A DNA stretch of 64,000 nucleotides from Lichenibacterium ramalinae (GTDB lineage: Bacteria > Pseudomonadota > Alphaproteobacteria > Rhizobiales > Beijerinckiaceae), in NCBI RefSeq assembly GCF_004137085.1, contig NZ_QYBC01000011.1:1-64000 (forward strand). Direction: 5' to 3'. The number at the start of each line of letters is the position of its first letter. Positions within the stretch are counted from its first letter, which is position 1. This document shows, in pieces, positions 1 through 8,653 of this stretch. Under the pieces are notes generated by a model. The model worked only from the letters and a program-made list of their open reading frames with translations, had not been told where the DNA came from and did no database searches. The position numbers and the translations under genes are program-made.

Positions 1-271
<271 letters not shown>

Positions 272-330
272 TCCGCGTCCCTCCGGGCATCCGTGTCGGG
301 TGCCCGCCTGCTCCTCGTTCGGTGGCGTCG

Positions 331-990
331 ATGCGTTCAACCCCCCTGGCCCTGGCCGGCTTGACCGGCCTGGCGCTCGCGATCGCGGGCTGCCGCATCG
401 AGAAGACGCCGGCGGTCGACCCGACCCAGAGCGCCACCTCGGTCTTCATCAACGACGGCTCCTTCGACCCCGCCGCCATGGTGGAGACGGACTGGAGCGG
501 CAAGATCCTGCCTTTCATCCGCTCCAAGGCCGCCCCCTACGACGCTGTCGCCGAGGCCGTGAAGGCGTCGCCGGACGAGGCCGGCGCCCGTCACGGCTTC
601 CGGGAGAACCAGGCGGGTGCGCCCTGGACCTATGCGGCCGAGGTCGACGGCACCGTGACGGCGGCCAACACCGCATCGCGGGCCGCCACGGTCGACGTGA
701 AGACGCAGGGCGGTCGCACGGTGACGTTGCAGCTCGGGCCCGTGGTGCGGGGCACCTCCATCCGGGACATGCTGTCGCTTCACCCGTTCGGCTCCTTCAA
801 GAACCAGGTCGACTACGCGCAATACGGCAAGGCGCTGAACGCCAAGGCGAACGCGACGGCGCTGTCGGCGGCGCCACGCCAGGACCTCGTCGGCCGCCAC
901 GTCACGGCGCTCGGCGTCTTCTCGGCCGCGCCCGGGGACGCCCCGCCGCTGATGACGCCCGTCGAACTCACCCTGGGGCCGAAACCATGA
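331..990 (+). CDS. DUF2291-type periplasmic lipoprotein
   Basis: A 219-residue lipoprotein. The N-terminus has a short hydrophobic stretch ending in a lipobox (AIAGC), so it should be lipid-anchored on the periplasmic side. The rest resembles the DUF2291 family of predicted lipoproteins, which sit between the binding protein and ATPase genes of some sugar ABC operons; their role is not established. I prefer ATG 331; a GTG at 322 in the same frame is possible. Its stop overlaps the ATPase start as ATGA, which points to translational coupling with the transporter. Confidence 0.75.
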   Translation: MRSTPLALAGLTGLALAIAGCRIEKTPAVDPTQSATSVFINDGSFDPAAMVETDWSGKILPFIRSKAAPYDAVAEAVKASPDEAGARHGFRENQAGAPWTYAAEVDGTVTAANTASRAATVDVKTQGGRTVTLQLGPVVRGTSIRDMLSLHPFGSFKNQVDYAQYGKALNAKANATALSAAPRQDLVGRHVTALGVFSAAPGDAPPLMTPVELTLGPKP

Positions 991-2552
991 CGCCGGCCGC
1001 GCGACACGAGGTCGTCCTCAGGCTCGACGACGTTTCGAAGGCCTATTCGGGCACCTTGGCGGTCAAGCGCGCCACTTTCGACGTCCGTCGGGGAGCCGTG
1101 AACGTCCTGGTCGGCGAGAACGGCGCCGGCAAGTCGACGTTGATGAAGATCATCGCCGGCGTCGAGCAGCCGACGCTCGGCCGCATCGTGCTCGACGGCG
1201 AAACGGTCCGCTTCCCCACGACGGCCGATGCGGTGGCGCACGGCATCGGCATGGTGTTCCAGGAGCTCAACCTCTTCGGCAACCTGTCGGTGGCCGAGAA
1301 CGTCTTCGCGACGCGCGAGGTGACGCGCGGGCTTCGCGGCATCGACCACCGGGAACAGGAACGCCGGGCCGCAGCGCTCATGGAGCGCCTGCAGACCGGC
1401 ATCGATCCCCGGGCCCTCGTGGAAGACCTCCGCATCGGCCAACAGCAACTCGTCGAGATCGCCAAGGCCGTCGCCCAGGACGCCCGCATCCTCATCATGG
1501 ACGAGCCGACCTCGGCGCTCAGCGCCACCGAGGTCGAGGTGCTGTTCCGGGTCATCGCCGACCTCAAGGCCCGGGGCGTCGCCGTCGTGTACATCAGCCA
1601 CCGCCTGGAGGAGCTGATCCGCATCGGCGACTACATCACGGTCCTGCGGGACGGGCGCATCACCGGCCAGGCCGAGATGCGCGAGGTCGACACCCACTGG
1701 ATCGTCCGGCAGATGATCGGCCAGGACGCCAAGGACTTCGCCAAGGGCGTCGGGCACCGCATCGGCGATGTGGTCTTCGAAGCGCGGGACGTCAGCCTGC
1801 CGCGCGCCACGGGCGGGCTGGCGGTCGACCACGTCGGGTTCGATCTGCGGGCCGGCGAGATCCTCGGCGTGTACGGGCTGATGGGCGCGGGACGCAGCGA
1901 GCTGCTCGACTGCATCATGGGCCGCCAGCGCCTCGCCACGGGCAGCCTCACGCTTGACGGCCGGCCGATCGGCCACCTCGACACGACGGACCGCATCGCC
2001 CGCGGTCTCGCCCTCGTTCCCGAGGACCGTCAGCGCGAAGGCCAGGTCGGCATCCTGTCGATCGCCGAGAACCTCACCATGGCGAGCCTCTACCGCTACG
2101 TCCGCGGCATCCACATCCGACGCGCGGCCGAGCGCCAGGCCGTCGCGGGCGCCGTCACCGACCTCACCATCAAGGCCGCCGATACGGACCTGCCGGTCTC
2201 GTCGCTGAGCGGCGGCAACCAGCAGAAGGTCGTGATCGGCAAGGCCCTGCTGACCCATCCCAAGGTGCTGCTCATGGACGAGCCCTCGCGCGGCATCGAT
2301 GTCGGCGCCAAGGCGGACGTGTTCCTCACCATGCGCCGGCTCGCCGCCCAGGGCCTCGGCATCGTCTTCGTCACCTCCGACCTCGAGGAGGTCATGGCCC
2401 TGTCCGACCGGATCGCCGTCATGAGCAACGGCAGGCTCACCGCCCTGATGGACCGCGCCGACGCCACCGAGGCCAAGGTCGTGGCGGCCTCGGCGGCCGG
2501 CCACGCGCCGACGACTCCCCGTCCCACCGCCCCCGCAAAGGTTTCCGCATGA
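987..2552 (+). CDS. sugar ABC transporter ATP-binding protein, two-domain (RbsA/XylG type)
   Basis: A 521-residue protein with two fused nucleotide-binding domains, typical of pentose importers. The first domain has a good Walker A (GENGAGKST, about residues 43-51), a degenerate signature (RIGQQQ) and Walker B (LIMDEPTSAL). The second has the degenerate Walker A normal for this family (GLMGAGRSE), a signature LSGGNQQK and Walker B (LLMDEPSRGID). It overlaps both neighbours as ATGA. It should power the RbsC-type permease that follows, and D-apiose is the likely cargo given apsD and apnL downstream. Confidence 0.93.
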   Translation: MTPAARHEVVLRLDDVSKAYSGTLAVKRATFDVRRGAVNVLVGENGAGKSTLMKIIAGVEQPTLGRIVLDGETVRFPTTADAVAHGIGMVFQELNLFGNLSVAENVFATREVTRGLRGIDHREQERRAAALMERLQTGIDPRALVEDLRIGQQQLVEIAKAVAQDARILIMDEPTSALSATEVEVLFRVIADLKARGVAVVYISHRLEELIRIGDYITVLRDGRITGQAEMREVDTHWIVRQMIGQDAKDFAKGVGHRIGDVVFEARDVSLPRATGGLAVDHVGFDLRAGEILGVYGLMGAGRSELLDCIMGRQRLATGSLTLDGRPIGHLDTTDRIARGLALVPEDRQREGQVGILSIAENLTMASLYRYVRGIHIRRAAERQAVAGAVTDLTIKAADTDLPVSSLSGGNQQKVVIGKALLTHPKVLLMDEPSRGIDVGAKADVFLTMRRLAAQGLGIVFVTSDLEEVMALSDRIAVMSNGRLTALMDRADATEAKVVAASAAGHAPTTPRPTAPAKVSA

Positions 2553-3613
2553 CCGCCGTGCCGCAGCCCGTCCCGAGCACCGGCCCCACCGGCGGCACGA
2601 TGCTCCTCACCCTGATGAAGCTCAGGACGTTCATCGCGCTCTTCGCCGTGCTGATCGTGTTCTCGTTCCTGGCACCGAACTTCATGTCGGCGGCCAACCT
2701 CATCTTGATGTCGAAGCACGTCGCGCTGAACGCCTTCCTGGCCATCGGCATGACCTTCGTCATCGTCACCGGTGGGATCGACCTCTCGGTCGGGTCCATC
2801 GTGGGGCTGTGTTCGATGGTGGCGGGCGGCCTCCTCATGAACGGCCTCGCCCTGCCGATCGGCTACACGCTGTGGTCCAGCGTCCCCGAAACGGTGCTGA
2901 TCACGCTGGTGCTCGGGATCCTGGTCGGCGCCGTCAACGGTCTGTTGATCACGCGCCTCAACGTGGCGCCGTTCATCGCCACGCTCGGCACGCTCTACGT
3001 GGCGCGCGGCGCCGCCCTCCTGATGTCGGAAGGCCGCACCTTCCCCAACCTCGCCGGCACGGAAGCCCATGCCAACCAGGGCTTCGACGTCCTCGGCGGC
3101 GGCCGCTTCCTCCAGCTGCCCTATTCGGTCTGGACGCTGATGGCGGTGGCCGTGGCGGCGGCCTATCTGGCGCGCTCGACGCCGCTCGGGCGGCACGTCT
3201 TCGCGGTCGGCGGCAACGAGCGCGCGGCGGGCCTTTCGGGCATCCGGGTCGATCGCGTCAAGATGTTCGTCTACATGTTCTCGGGCTTCTGCGCCGCCAT
3301 CGTGGGGCTGATCATCGCCTCCGAACTGATGGCCTCGCATCCCGCCACCGGGGAAACCTTCGAGCTCAACGCCATCGCGGCGGCGGTGCTGGGCGGCACA
3401 TCGATGTCGGGCGGTCGCGGCACGGTGGGCGGCACCGTCATCGGCGCCTTCGTGATCGGCATCCTGGGAGACGGCCTCGTCATGATGGGGGTCAGCTCCT
3501 TCTGGCAGACGGTCATCAAGGGCCTTGTCATCATCGCGGCCGTCGTCGTCGACCAGGCGCAACGGAAGCTCCAGCAGCGCGTGGCGCTGCTCCAAGTGGC
3601 GCGTCAGTCGTGA
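2549..3613 (+). CDS. sugar ABC transporter permease (RbsC type)
   Basis: A 354-residue inner-membrane protein of the BPD_transp_2 family. It carries the family motif GGIDLSVGSIVGL near residue 75 and AVGGNERAAGLSGI near residue 220, with 8-10 hydrophobic segments. RbsC-type permeases usually form a homodimer with one two-domain ATPase, and there is only one permease gene here, as expected. The start overlaps the ATPase stop (ATGA) and the stop overlaps the apsD start (GTGA). Confidence 0.92.
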   Translation: MTAVPQPVPSTGPTGGTMLLTLMKLRTFIALFAVLIVFSFLAPNFMSAANLILMSKHVALNAFLAIGMTFVIVTGGIDLSVGSIVGLCSMVAGGLLMNGLALPIGYTLWSSVPETVLITLVLGILVGAVNGLLITRLNVAPFIATLGTLYVARGAALLMSEGRTFPNLAGTEAHANQGFDVLGGGRFLQLPYSVWTLMAVAVAAAYLARSTPLGRHVFAVGGNERAAGLSGIRVDRVKMFVYMFSGFCAAIVGLIIASELMASHPATGETFELNAIAAAVLGGTSMSGGRGTVGGTVIGAFVIGILGDGLVMMGVSSFWQTVIKGLVIIAAVVVDQAQRKLQQRVALLQVARQS

Positions 3614-4644
3614 GCCCCGCCCCCCTGCGCGGCGCGCTGATCGGCTGCGGCTTCTTCGCCGTCAACCAGCTCCACGCCTGGCGCGACCTGCCCGACGTCG
3701 AGATCGTCGCCCTGTGCGACCGCGACCCTGCCCGGCTGGCCCTGCTGGGCGACCAGTTCGGCATCGACCGCCGTTACGCCGACGCCGAAGCCATGCTGGC
3801 CGCCGAAGCGCTCGATTTCGTCGATGTCGCCACGACCGTGTCGAGCCACCGGCCGCTCGTCGAACTCGCGGCGCGAAGGCGCGTGCCGGTGATCTGCCAG
3901 AAGCCCTTCGCCGCCACGATGGACGACGCCCGCGCCATGGTGGCGGCCTGCGCCGAGGCCGGCGTCCCCCTGATGGTGCACGAGAACTTCCGCTGGCAGA
4001 GCCCCATCCAGGCGGTGCGGGCCGTGCTCGACCGGGGCGACGTCGGCGCGCCGTTCTGGGGGCGGGTGTCGTTCCGCTCAGGCTATGACGTCTTTTCCGG
4101 CCAGCCGTACCTCGCCGAGGGGAGCCGCTTCATCGTCGAGGACCTCGGCATCCACAGCCTCGACGTCGCCCGTCACCTGTTCGGGGACGTCACGGGCCTG
4201 ACGGCCCGTACGCGGCGCATCAACCCGAGGATCAAGGGCGAAGACGTCGCCACGATGCTGCTCGACCACGCCTCGGGCGTGACCACCATCGTGGACTGCT
4301 CCTATGCGACCAAGCTCGCCGACGATCCCTTTCCGCAGACCATCGTGGAGGTCGACGGGGCGCTGGGCACGATCCGGCTTTCGGCCGGCTATCGCCTCAC
4401 GGTCGCCACCGGGGCGGGCGCGACCGAGACGGACGTGTCGCCGCCCCTGCTCCCCTGGGCGTCACGGCCCTGGCACAACATCCAGGAGAGCGTGCTGGCG
4501 ATCCAGCGCCATTGGGCCGAATGCCTGCGCCAGGGGCGCGAGCCCCAGACCTCCGGGCGCGACAACCTCAAGACCCTGGCCTTGGTCGAGGCCGCCTATG
4601 CCGGCGCCGCCAGCCGAAAGCCGGTCGATCCGGAGGATTTCTGA
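3610..4644 (+). CDS. apsD: D-apiose dehydrogenase (Gfo/Idh/MocA family)
   Basis: A 344-residue NAD(P)-dependent oxidoreductase. The N-terminal Rossmann fold shows GALIGCGFFAVNQ, and the substrate domain has CQKPFA in place of the usual EKP, HENFRWQSP, and EDLGIHSLDVARH. These closely match what I remember of ApsD, which oxidises D-apiose to D-apionolactone in bacterial apiose catabolism. Start is GTG 3610, overlapping the permease stop. apnL, encoding the lactonase for the next step, lies 33 bp downstream. The family is certain; the specific substrate rests on remembered similarity plus gene order. Confidence 0.8.
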   Translation: MSPAPLRGALIGCGFFAVNQLHAWRDLPDVEIVALCDRDPARLALLGDQFGIDRRYADAEAMLAAEALDFVDVATTVSSHRPLVELAARRRVPVICQKPFAATMDDARAMVAACAEAGVPLMVHENFRWQSPIQAVRAVLDRGDVGAPFWGRVSFRSGYDVFSGQPYLAEGSRFIVEDLGIHSLDVARHLFGDVTGLTARTRRINPRIKGEDVATMLLDHASGVTTIVDCSYATKLADDPFPQTIVEVDGALGTIRLSAGYRLTVATGAGATETDVSPPLLPWASRPWHNIQESVLAIQRHWAECLRQGREPQTSGRDNLKTLALVEAAYAGAASRKPVDPEDF

Positions 4645-4677
4645 CCGCGTCGCACCGGGGAAGGGTCGAGGAGCGAG

Positions 4678-6606
4678 ATGACGGACAGAGACAGTCTGAT
4701 CGCCTGGTACGGGACGGTCGCGGCGATCCCCGAAGCGCGGCTGCTCGTCGCCGGCGACCTCGTCGCCGAACTCGTCGACGGGAACCTGCGCGCGATCCGC
4801 TTCCAGGGCATCGAGGTCCTGCGCGCCGTCGCCTATGTGGTGCGCGACGCCGACTGGGGCACCTATGCCCCCGTCATCGTCGACCTCCGGATCGACGAGG
4901 GCGAGGGCGCCTTCGCGGTCCACTACCTCGGCCGTTGCGTGTCGGCGGCGGGGGCGACGCTGAGCTACGACGTCGCCATCCGGGGGACGGCCGACGGCAC
5001 CCTCACTTTCGAGGCCGAGAGCACCGCCCGGGGCGGGTTCGAGACCAACCGCTGTGGCTTCTGCGTGCTCCATCCCATCCGGGACCTCGCCGGACGTCCG
5101 GTGCAGATCGAACATTGCGACGGCTCGGTCGAGCGGACCCGCATGCCCGACCTCATCGCGCCCTGGCAGCCCTTCCAGTCCATGCGGGCCATCACCCACG
5201 AGGTGCGGCTCGGGCTCGCCGCGACCTGCCGCCTGGAGGGCGACGCCTTCGAGATGGAGGACCAGCGCAACTGGTCGGACGCGTCGTTCAAGACCTACGT
5301 CCGGCCCCTCGCCCTGCCCTGGCCGTACCGGCTTCCCGACGCGGAACCGCAGCGCCAGGCGGTTCGCCTCACCCTCGACGGCGGCCGGGATGCGCCCGCC
5401 GTCGCGGCGGGCCCGGCCGACGCCGCCGTGCTGACGCTCGACGAGCCTTCGGGCACGATGCCCGGCATCGGGCTCGTCGTCACGCCCGAGGAGGTCGCGG
5501 CGACGCTGCGGGCGGCGGATCGCCTGCGCGAGGTGGGACCGCAGAGCCTGCTGTTCCACTTCGACCCTTCCACCGGGCATGGCATCGCGGCATTGCGCGG
5601 TTTCGCCCGCGTCCAGGCGCTCGGCGGCACGGAATCCGTGCTCGAATGCGTCCTGCCGGGACGGGACGATCCGCGGGACGAGTTGGACGCCGTCGCCGCC
5701 CTGGTCCGGCAGGCCGGCCTGAAGCTCGACGCCATCGCGGTGAGCCCCTCGGTCGACCGCCAGTCCACGCCGCCCGGCAGCGCCTGGCCGGCCTGCCCAC
5801 CGCTGGAGGAGGTCTACGCCGCGGCCCGCCACGCCTTTCCCGGGCTGCGCCTCGGCGGCGGCATGTTCAGCACCTTCACGGAGTTCAACCGGAAGCGTCC
5901 GCCGGTCGACCGGCTCGACTTCGTCACGCACACCACCAACCCCATCGTCCACGCGGCCGACGATCGCAGCGTCATGCAGACCCTGGAGGCCCTGCCGCAC
6001 ATCACGCGGTCCTGCCGGGCCATCATCGGCGGGGCGCCCTACCGCATCGGCCCCTCGACGATCGGCATGCGGCAGAACCCCTACGGGTCACGCACGATGG
6101 ACAACCCCGACGGGGAGCGGATCTGCATGGCGCGGCGCGACCCGCGTCAGCGGGGCCTGTTCGCGGCCTCCTGGCTGGTCGGCTATGCCGCCAACACGGG
6201 TCCGGCCGCCTTGGAAATGCTCGTCGTGGGCGCGCTGACGGGTGATTTCGGCCTCCTCGGGGAGGAGGGCGAGGCGGACGTCCGGCCGGTGTTCCACGCC
6301 GCACGCGGATTGGCGGCCCTGGCCGGGCAGGCCCGCGTGCCCGTCACGTCGAGCCGCGAGGATGGCGTGCTCGCCGCGGGGGCGCTCGACCGCCGGGGAC
6401 GCCCCATCGTCTGGGTCGCCAACGTCACGGACCGTCCGCAGACGGTCTGCGTCGCGTCGGTCGACCTTTCCGCATGGCTCTGCGCCACACTCGACGACGC
6501 CGCGATGGCTCAGGCGAGAGACGGGCGCTGGCCGCACGAGCGGCCCTGCCCCGCGGGGTCGCTCGATCTGCCGGCCTACGCGGTCGCGCGGCTCAGGCCG
6601 GCCTGA
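4678..6606 (+). CDS. apnL: D-apionate lactonase
   Basis: A 642-residue protein with no signal peptide, so cytoplasmic. Blocks such as RAVAYVVRDADWGTY, FEMEDQRNWSDASFKTYVRP and the following ALPWPY strongly resemble ApnL, which hydrolyses D-apionolactone to D-apionate. I recognise the family by these blocks and cannot point to catalytic residues. The start ATG has a GAGGAG ribosome site 6 bases upstream. It is the last gene of the apiose operon and converges with the GntR-type regulator 16 bp away. Genes for the later steps of apionate breakdown are not in the window. Confidence 0.75.
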   Translation: MTDRDSLIAWYGTVAAIPEARLLVAGDLVAELVDGNLRAIRFQGIEVLRAVAYVVRDADWGTYAPVIVDLRIDEGEGAFAVHYLGRCVSAAGATLSYDVAIRGTADGTLTFEAESTARGGFETNRCGFCVLHPIRDLAGRPVQIEHCDGSVERTRMPDLIAPWQPFQSMRAITHEVRLGLAATCRLEGDAFEMEDQRNWSDASFKTYVRPLALPWPYRLPDAEPQRQAVRLTLDGGRDAPAVAAGPADAAVLTLDEPSGTMPGIGLVVTPEEVAATLRAADRLREVGPQSLLFHFDPSTGHGIAALRGFARVQALGGTESVLECVLPGRDDPRDELDAVAALVRQAGLKLDAIAVSPSVDRQSTPPGSAWPACPPLEEVYAAARHAFPGLRLGGGMFSTFTEFNRKRPPVDRLDFVTHTTNPIVHAADDRSVMQTLEALPHITRSCRAIIGGAPYRIGPSTIGMRQNPYGSRTMDNPDGERICMARRDPRQRGLFAASWLVGYAANTGPAALEMLVVGALTGDFGLLGEEGEADVRPVFHAARGLAALAGQARVPVTSSREDGVLAAGALDRRGRPIVWVANVTDRPQTVCVASVDLSAWLCATLDDAAMAQARDGRWPHERPCPAGSLDLPAYAVARLRPA

Positions 6607-6622
6607 ACCCTTTCGCGTCGCG

Positions 6623-7333
6623 TCACGCGTGGTGGACGTAGAGGGCGGCCGACCTGTCGAGGTGCCGCTCCATGGCCCGCTCCGCCGCGTCCACGTCGCG
6701 GGCTTCGATGGCGGCGAGGATCGCGGCATGCTCCGCCAAGGTATGGTTCTCCTTGCCGCTCCAGATGAGCATCTCGGTGTGGTAGCTCCGCAGCCAGCCG
6801 AGCAGGGCCTCGCTGACGGCCTCGAAGATCGGGTTGCCCGAGATCTTGGCGATCTCGGTGTGGAACCGCATGTCGGCGGCGATGAAGCGATCCGCGTCGC
6901 CGAGCGCCTCGCGCTGCCGTTCGATCGTGTCCCGCAGGCGGCCGATGTCCGGCGCCGCCGCCTTCAGCGCCGCTTCGCGGACCATGCCGCGCTCGAAGAA
7001 GGCGCGGGCACCCTTGAGGTGGTCGAGCGACTGCGGCGAGGTCGCGAGCATGATCTGGGCCGTGAGGTCGACCTGCTGGGTGATGGAGCGCGCCGTGAGG
7101 TGGCACACCCGGGAGCGCTCGCCGTGCGAGATGCTGATGAGGCCCATGTTGGCCAGGGCCTGCATGGCTTCCCGGATCGCCGGCCGTCCGACGCCGAACC
7201 GATCCATCAAATCGCGCTCGGACGGCAAGGCTTGGCCGGGTTGCACCTCGCCCGATACGATCATGCGCTTGAGTCTGTCGAAGACCTCGTCGGAAAGCTT
7301 CCGCCGCGGGATCGGGTCGGGTGCAGATAGCAA
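6623..7333 (-). CDS. GntR family regulator, FadR/FCD subfamily
   Basis: A 236-residue repressor-type protein. The N-terminal winged helix contains LPSERDLMDRFGVGRPAIREAM... (about residues 35-60), followed by an all-helical FCD ligand domain with the expected metal-binding Asp and His positions (DMRFHTEIA near residue 150, plus later His residues). FCD regulators usually answer to sugar acids. Start is TTG 7333: an in-frame stop lies just upstream and no better start codon is available. It faces the apiose operon tail to tail, so control of that operon by apionate or a related acid is a reasonable inference. Confidence 0.88.
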   Translation of the reverse strand: MLSAPDPIPRRKLSDEVFDRLKRMIVSGEVQPGQALPSERDLMDRFGVGRPAIREAMQALANMGLISISHGERSRVCHLTARSITQQVDLTAQIMLATSPQSLDHLKGARAFFERGMVREAALKAAAPDIGRLRDTIERQREALGDADRFIAADMRFHTEIAKISGNPIFEAVSEALLGWLRSYHTEMLIWSGKENHTLAEHAAILAAIEARDVDAAERAMERHLDRSAALYVHHA

Positions 7334-7588
7334 GACGCAGCTCCAGGGTCACGACTCCAGCACCGAAGTCCCGTCATCACACCATTCGACGGACGATACC
7401 AGACGGGCCGCGCCTCGTCCCGGTCGCTGTCCCGAAACGGTGCCGACCGTGCCGGGCTCGGCGGAGGCGGCGCAGGCGCGGGACGGCCCTCCGCACCCGC
7501 GAGGTCCAGCACCAAGGCACGGCGGAGCGTCCCCGCGAGGGGCGATGCCGCGACGATCCTGCAGCCCGAGCGGATGGCCCGCGCCCGA

Positions 7589-8653
7589 TCACGGGATGCG
7601 CAGCCCTTCGGCGTCGAAGAGGCGGAGGTCGCCGGGGTCGAAGGCGAGGGCGATGCGGTCCCCCGGCGCCGGGGTCGCACCCCGGCGGCGCTCGGCCACG
7701 ATCGGCTGACCGTCGGCGATCTCGCCGTGGACGTAGCTGGTGCCGCCGAGATATTCGGAAAACGCGACCGTCACGGCGAGGGCGGGTTCTCCGGCCCGCG
7801 CGTCGCGCAGGTGCTCGGGCCGCAGACCGACCTGGACGGGCCGGCCCGGGACGAGGCGTGCCGCGGGCGGCGGGCTGACGACGACGCCGCCCAGCGTGAC
7901 GCCGCCGCCGGGCGTGGTGCGGCCCTGGAAGAGGTTCATGCGCGGCGAGCCGATGAAGCCCGCCACGAAGGTGTTGACGGGATCGTCGTAGACCTCGGCC
8001 GGCGTTCCCGTCTGCTCGATGCGGCCCGCGCGCAGCACCACGATCCGGTCGGCGAGCGTCATGGCCTCGGTCTGGTCGTGGGTGACGTAGATCATCGTGT
8101 TGCCGAGTTCCCGGTGCAGGCGCGCGATCTCGATCCGCATCGAGACGCGCAACTCGGCGTCGAGGTTGGACAGGGGCTCGTCGAACAGGAACACTTTGGG
8201 GTCGCGCACGATGGCGCGCCCGATGGCGACGCGCTGGCGCTGCCCGCCCGACAGCTGGCTGGGTTTCCGGTCGAGCAGCGGTCCGAGCTTCAGGATGTCC
8301 GCCGCGGCCTCGACGCGCGACGCCACCGCCGCGGCAGGGCGCCTCATCATCTTCAGCCCGAAGCCCATGTTGTCGCGCACGCTCATGTGGGGGTAGAGCG
8401 CGTAGGATTGGAACACCATGGCGATGCCCCGCTCCGACGGGTCGGCATCCGTCACGTCCCGGCCCGCGATGGCGATGTCCCCGGCCGTGACCTCTTCGAG
8501 CCCCGCGATCATGCGCAGCAGCGTCGACTTCCCACAGCCCGAGGGCCCGACGAAGACGACGAAGTCGCCGTCGCCGATCGACAGGTCGACGCCGTGGATC
8601 ACGTCGACCAGGCCGTAGGACTTGGTGACGCCGCGCAGTTCGACGCCGCTCAC
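7589..8653 (-). CDS. sugar ABC transporter ATP-binding protein (UgpC/MsmK type)
   Basis: A 354-residue ATPase with Walker A (GPSGCGKST), Q-loop in VFQSYALYPH, signature LSGGQRQR, Walker B (VFLFDEPLSNLD) and an H-loop in YVTHDQTEA, then a C-terminal TOBE-type regulatory region. This is the ATPase for CUT1 sugar importers. The GTG start overlaps the GH127 stop (GTGA), so it is the last gene of an operon running right to left from lacI at 14819. Confidence 0.92.
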   Translation of the reverse strand: MSGVELRGVTKSYGLVDVIHGVDLSIGDGDFVVFVGPSGCGKSTLLRMIAGLEEVTAGDIAIAGRDVTDADPSERGIAMVFQSYALYPHMSVRDNMGFGLKMMRRPAAAVASRVEAAADILKLGPLLDRKPSQLSGGQRQRVAIGRAIVRDPKVFLFDEPLSNLDAELRVSMRIEIARLHRELGNTMIYVTHDQTEAMTLADRIVVLRAGRIEQTGTPAEVYDDPVNTFVAGFIGSPRMNLFQGRTTPGGGVTLGGVVVSPPPAARLVPGRPVQVGLRPEHLRDARAGEPALAVTVAFSEYLGGTSYVHGEIADGQPIVAERRRGATPAPGDRIALAFDPGDLRLFDAEGLRIP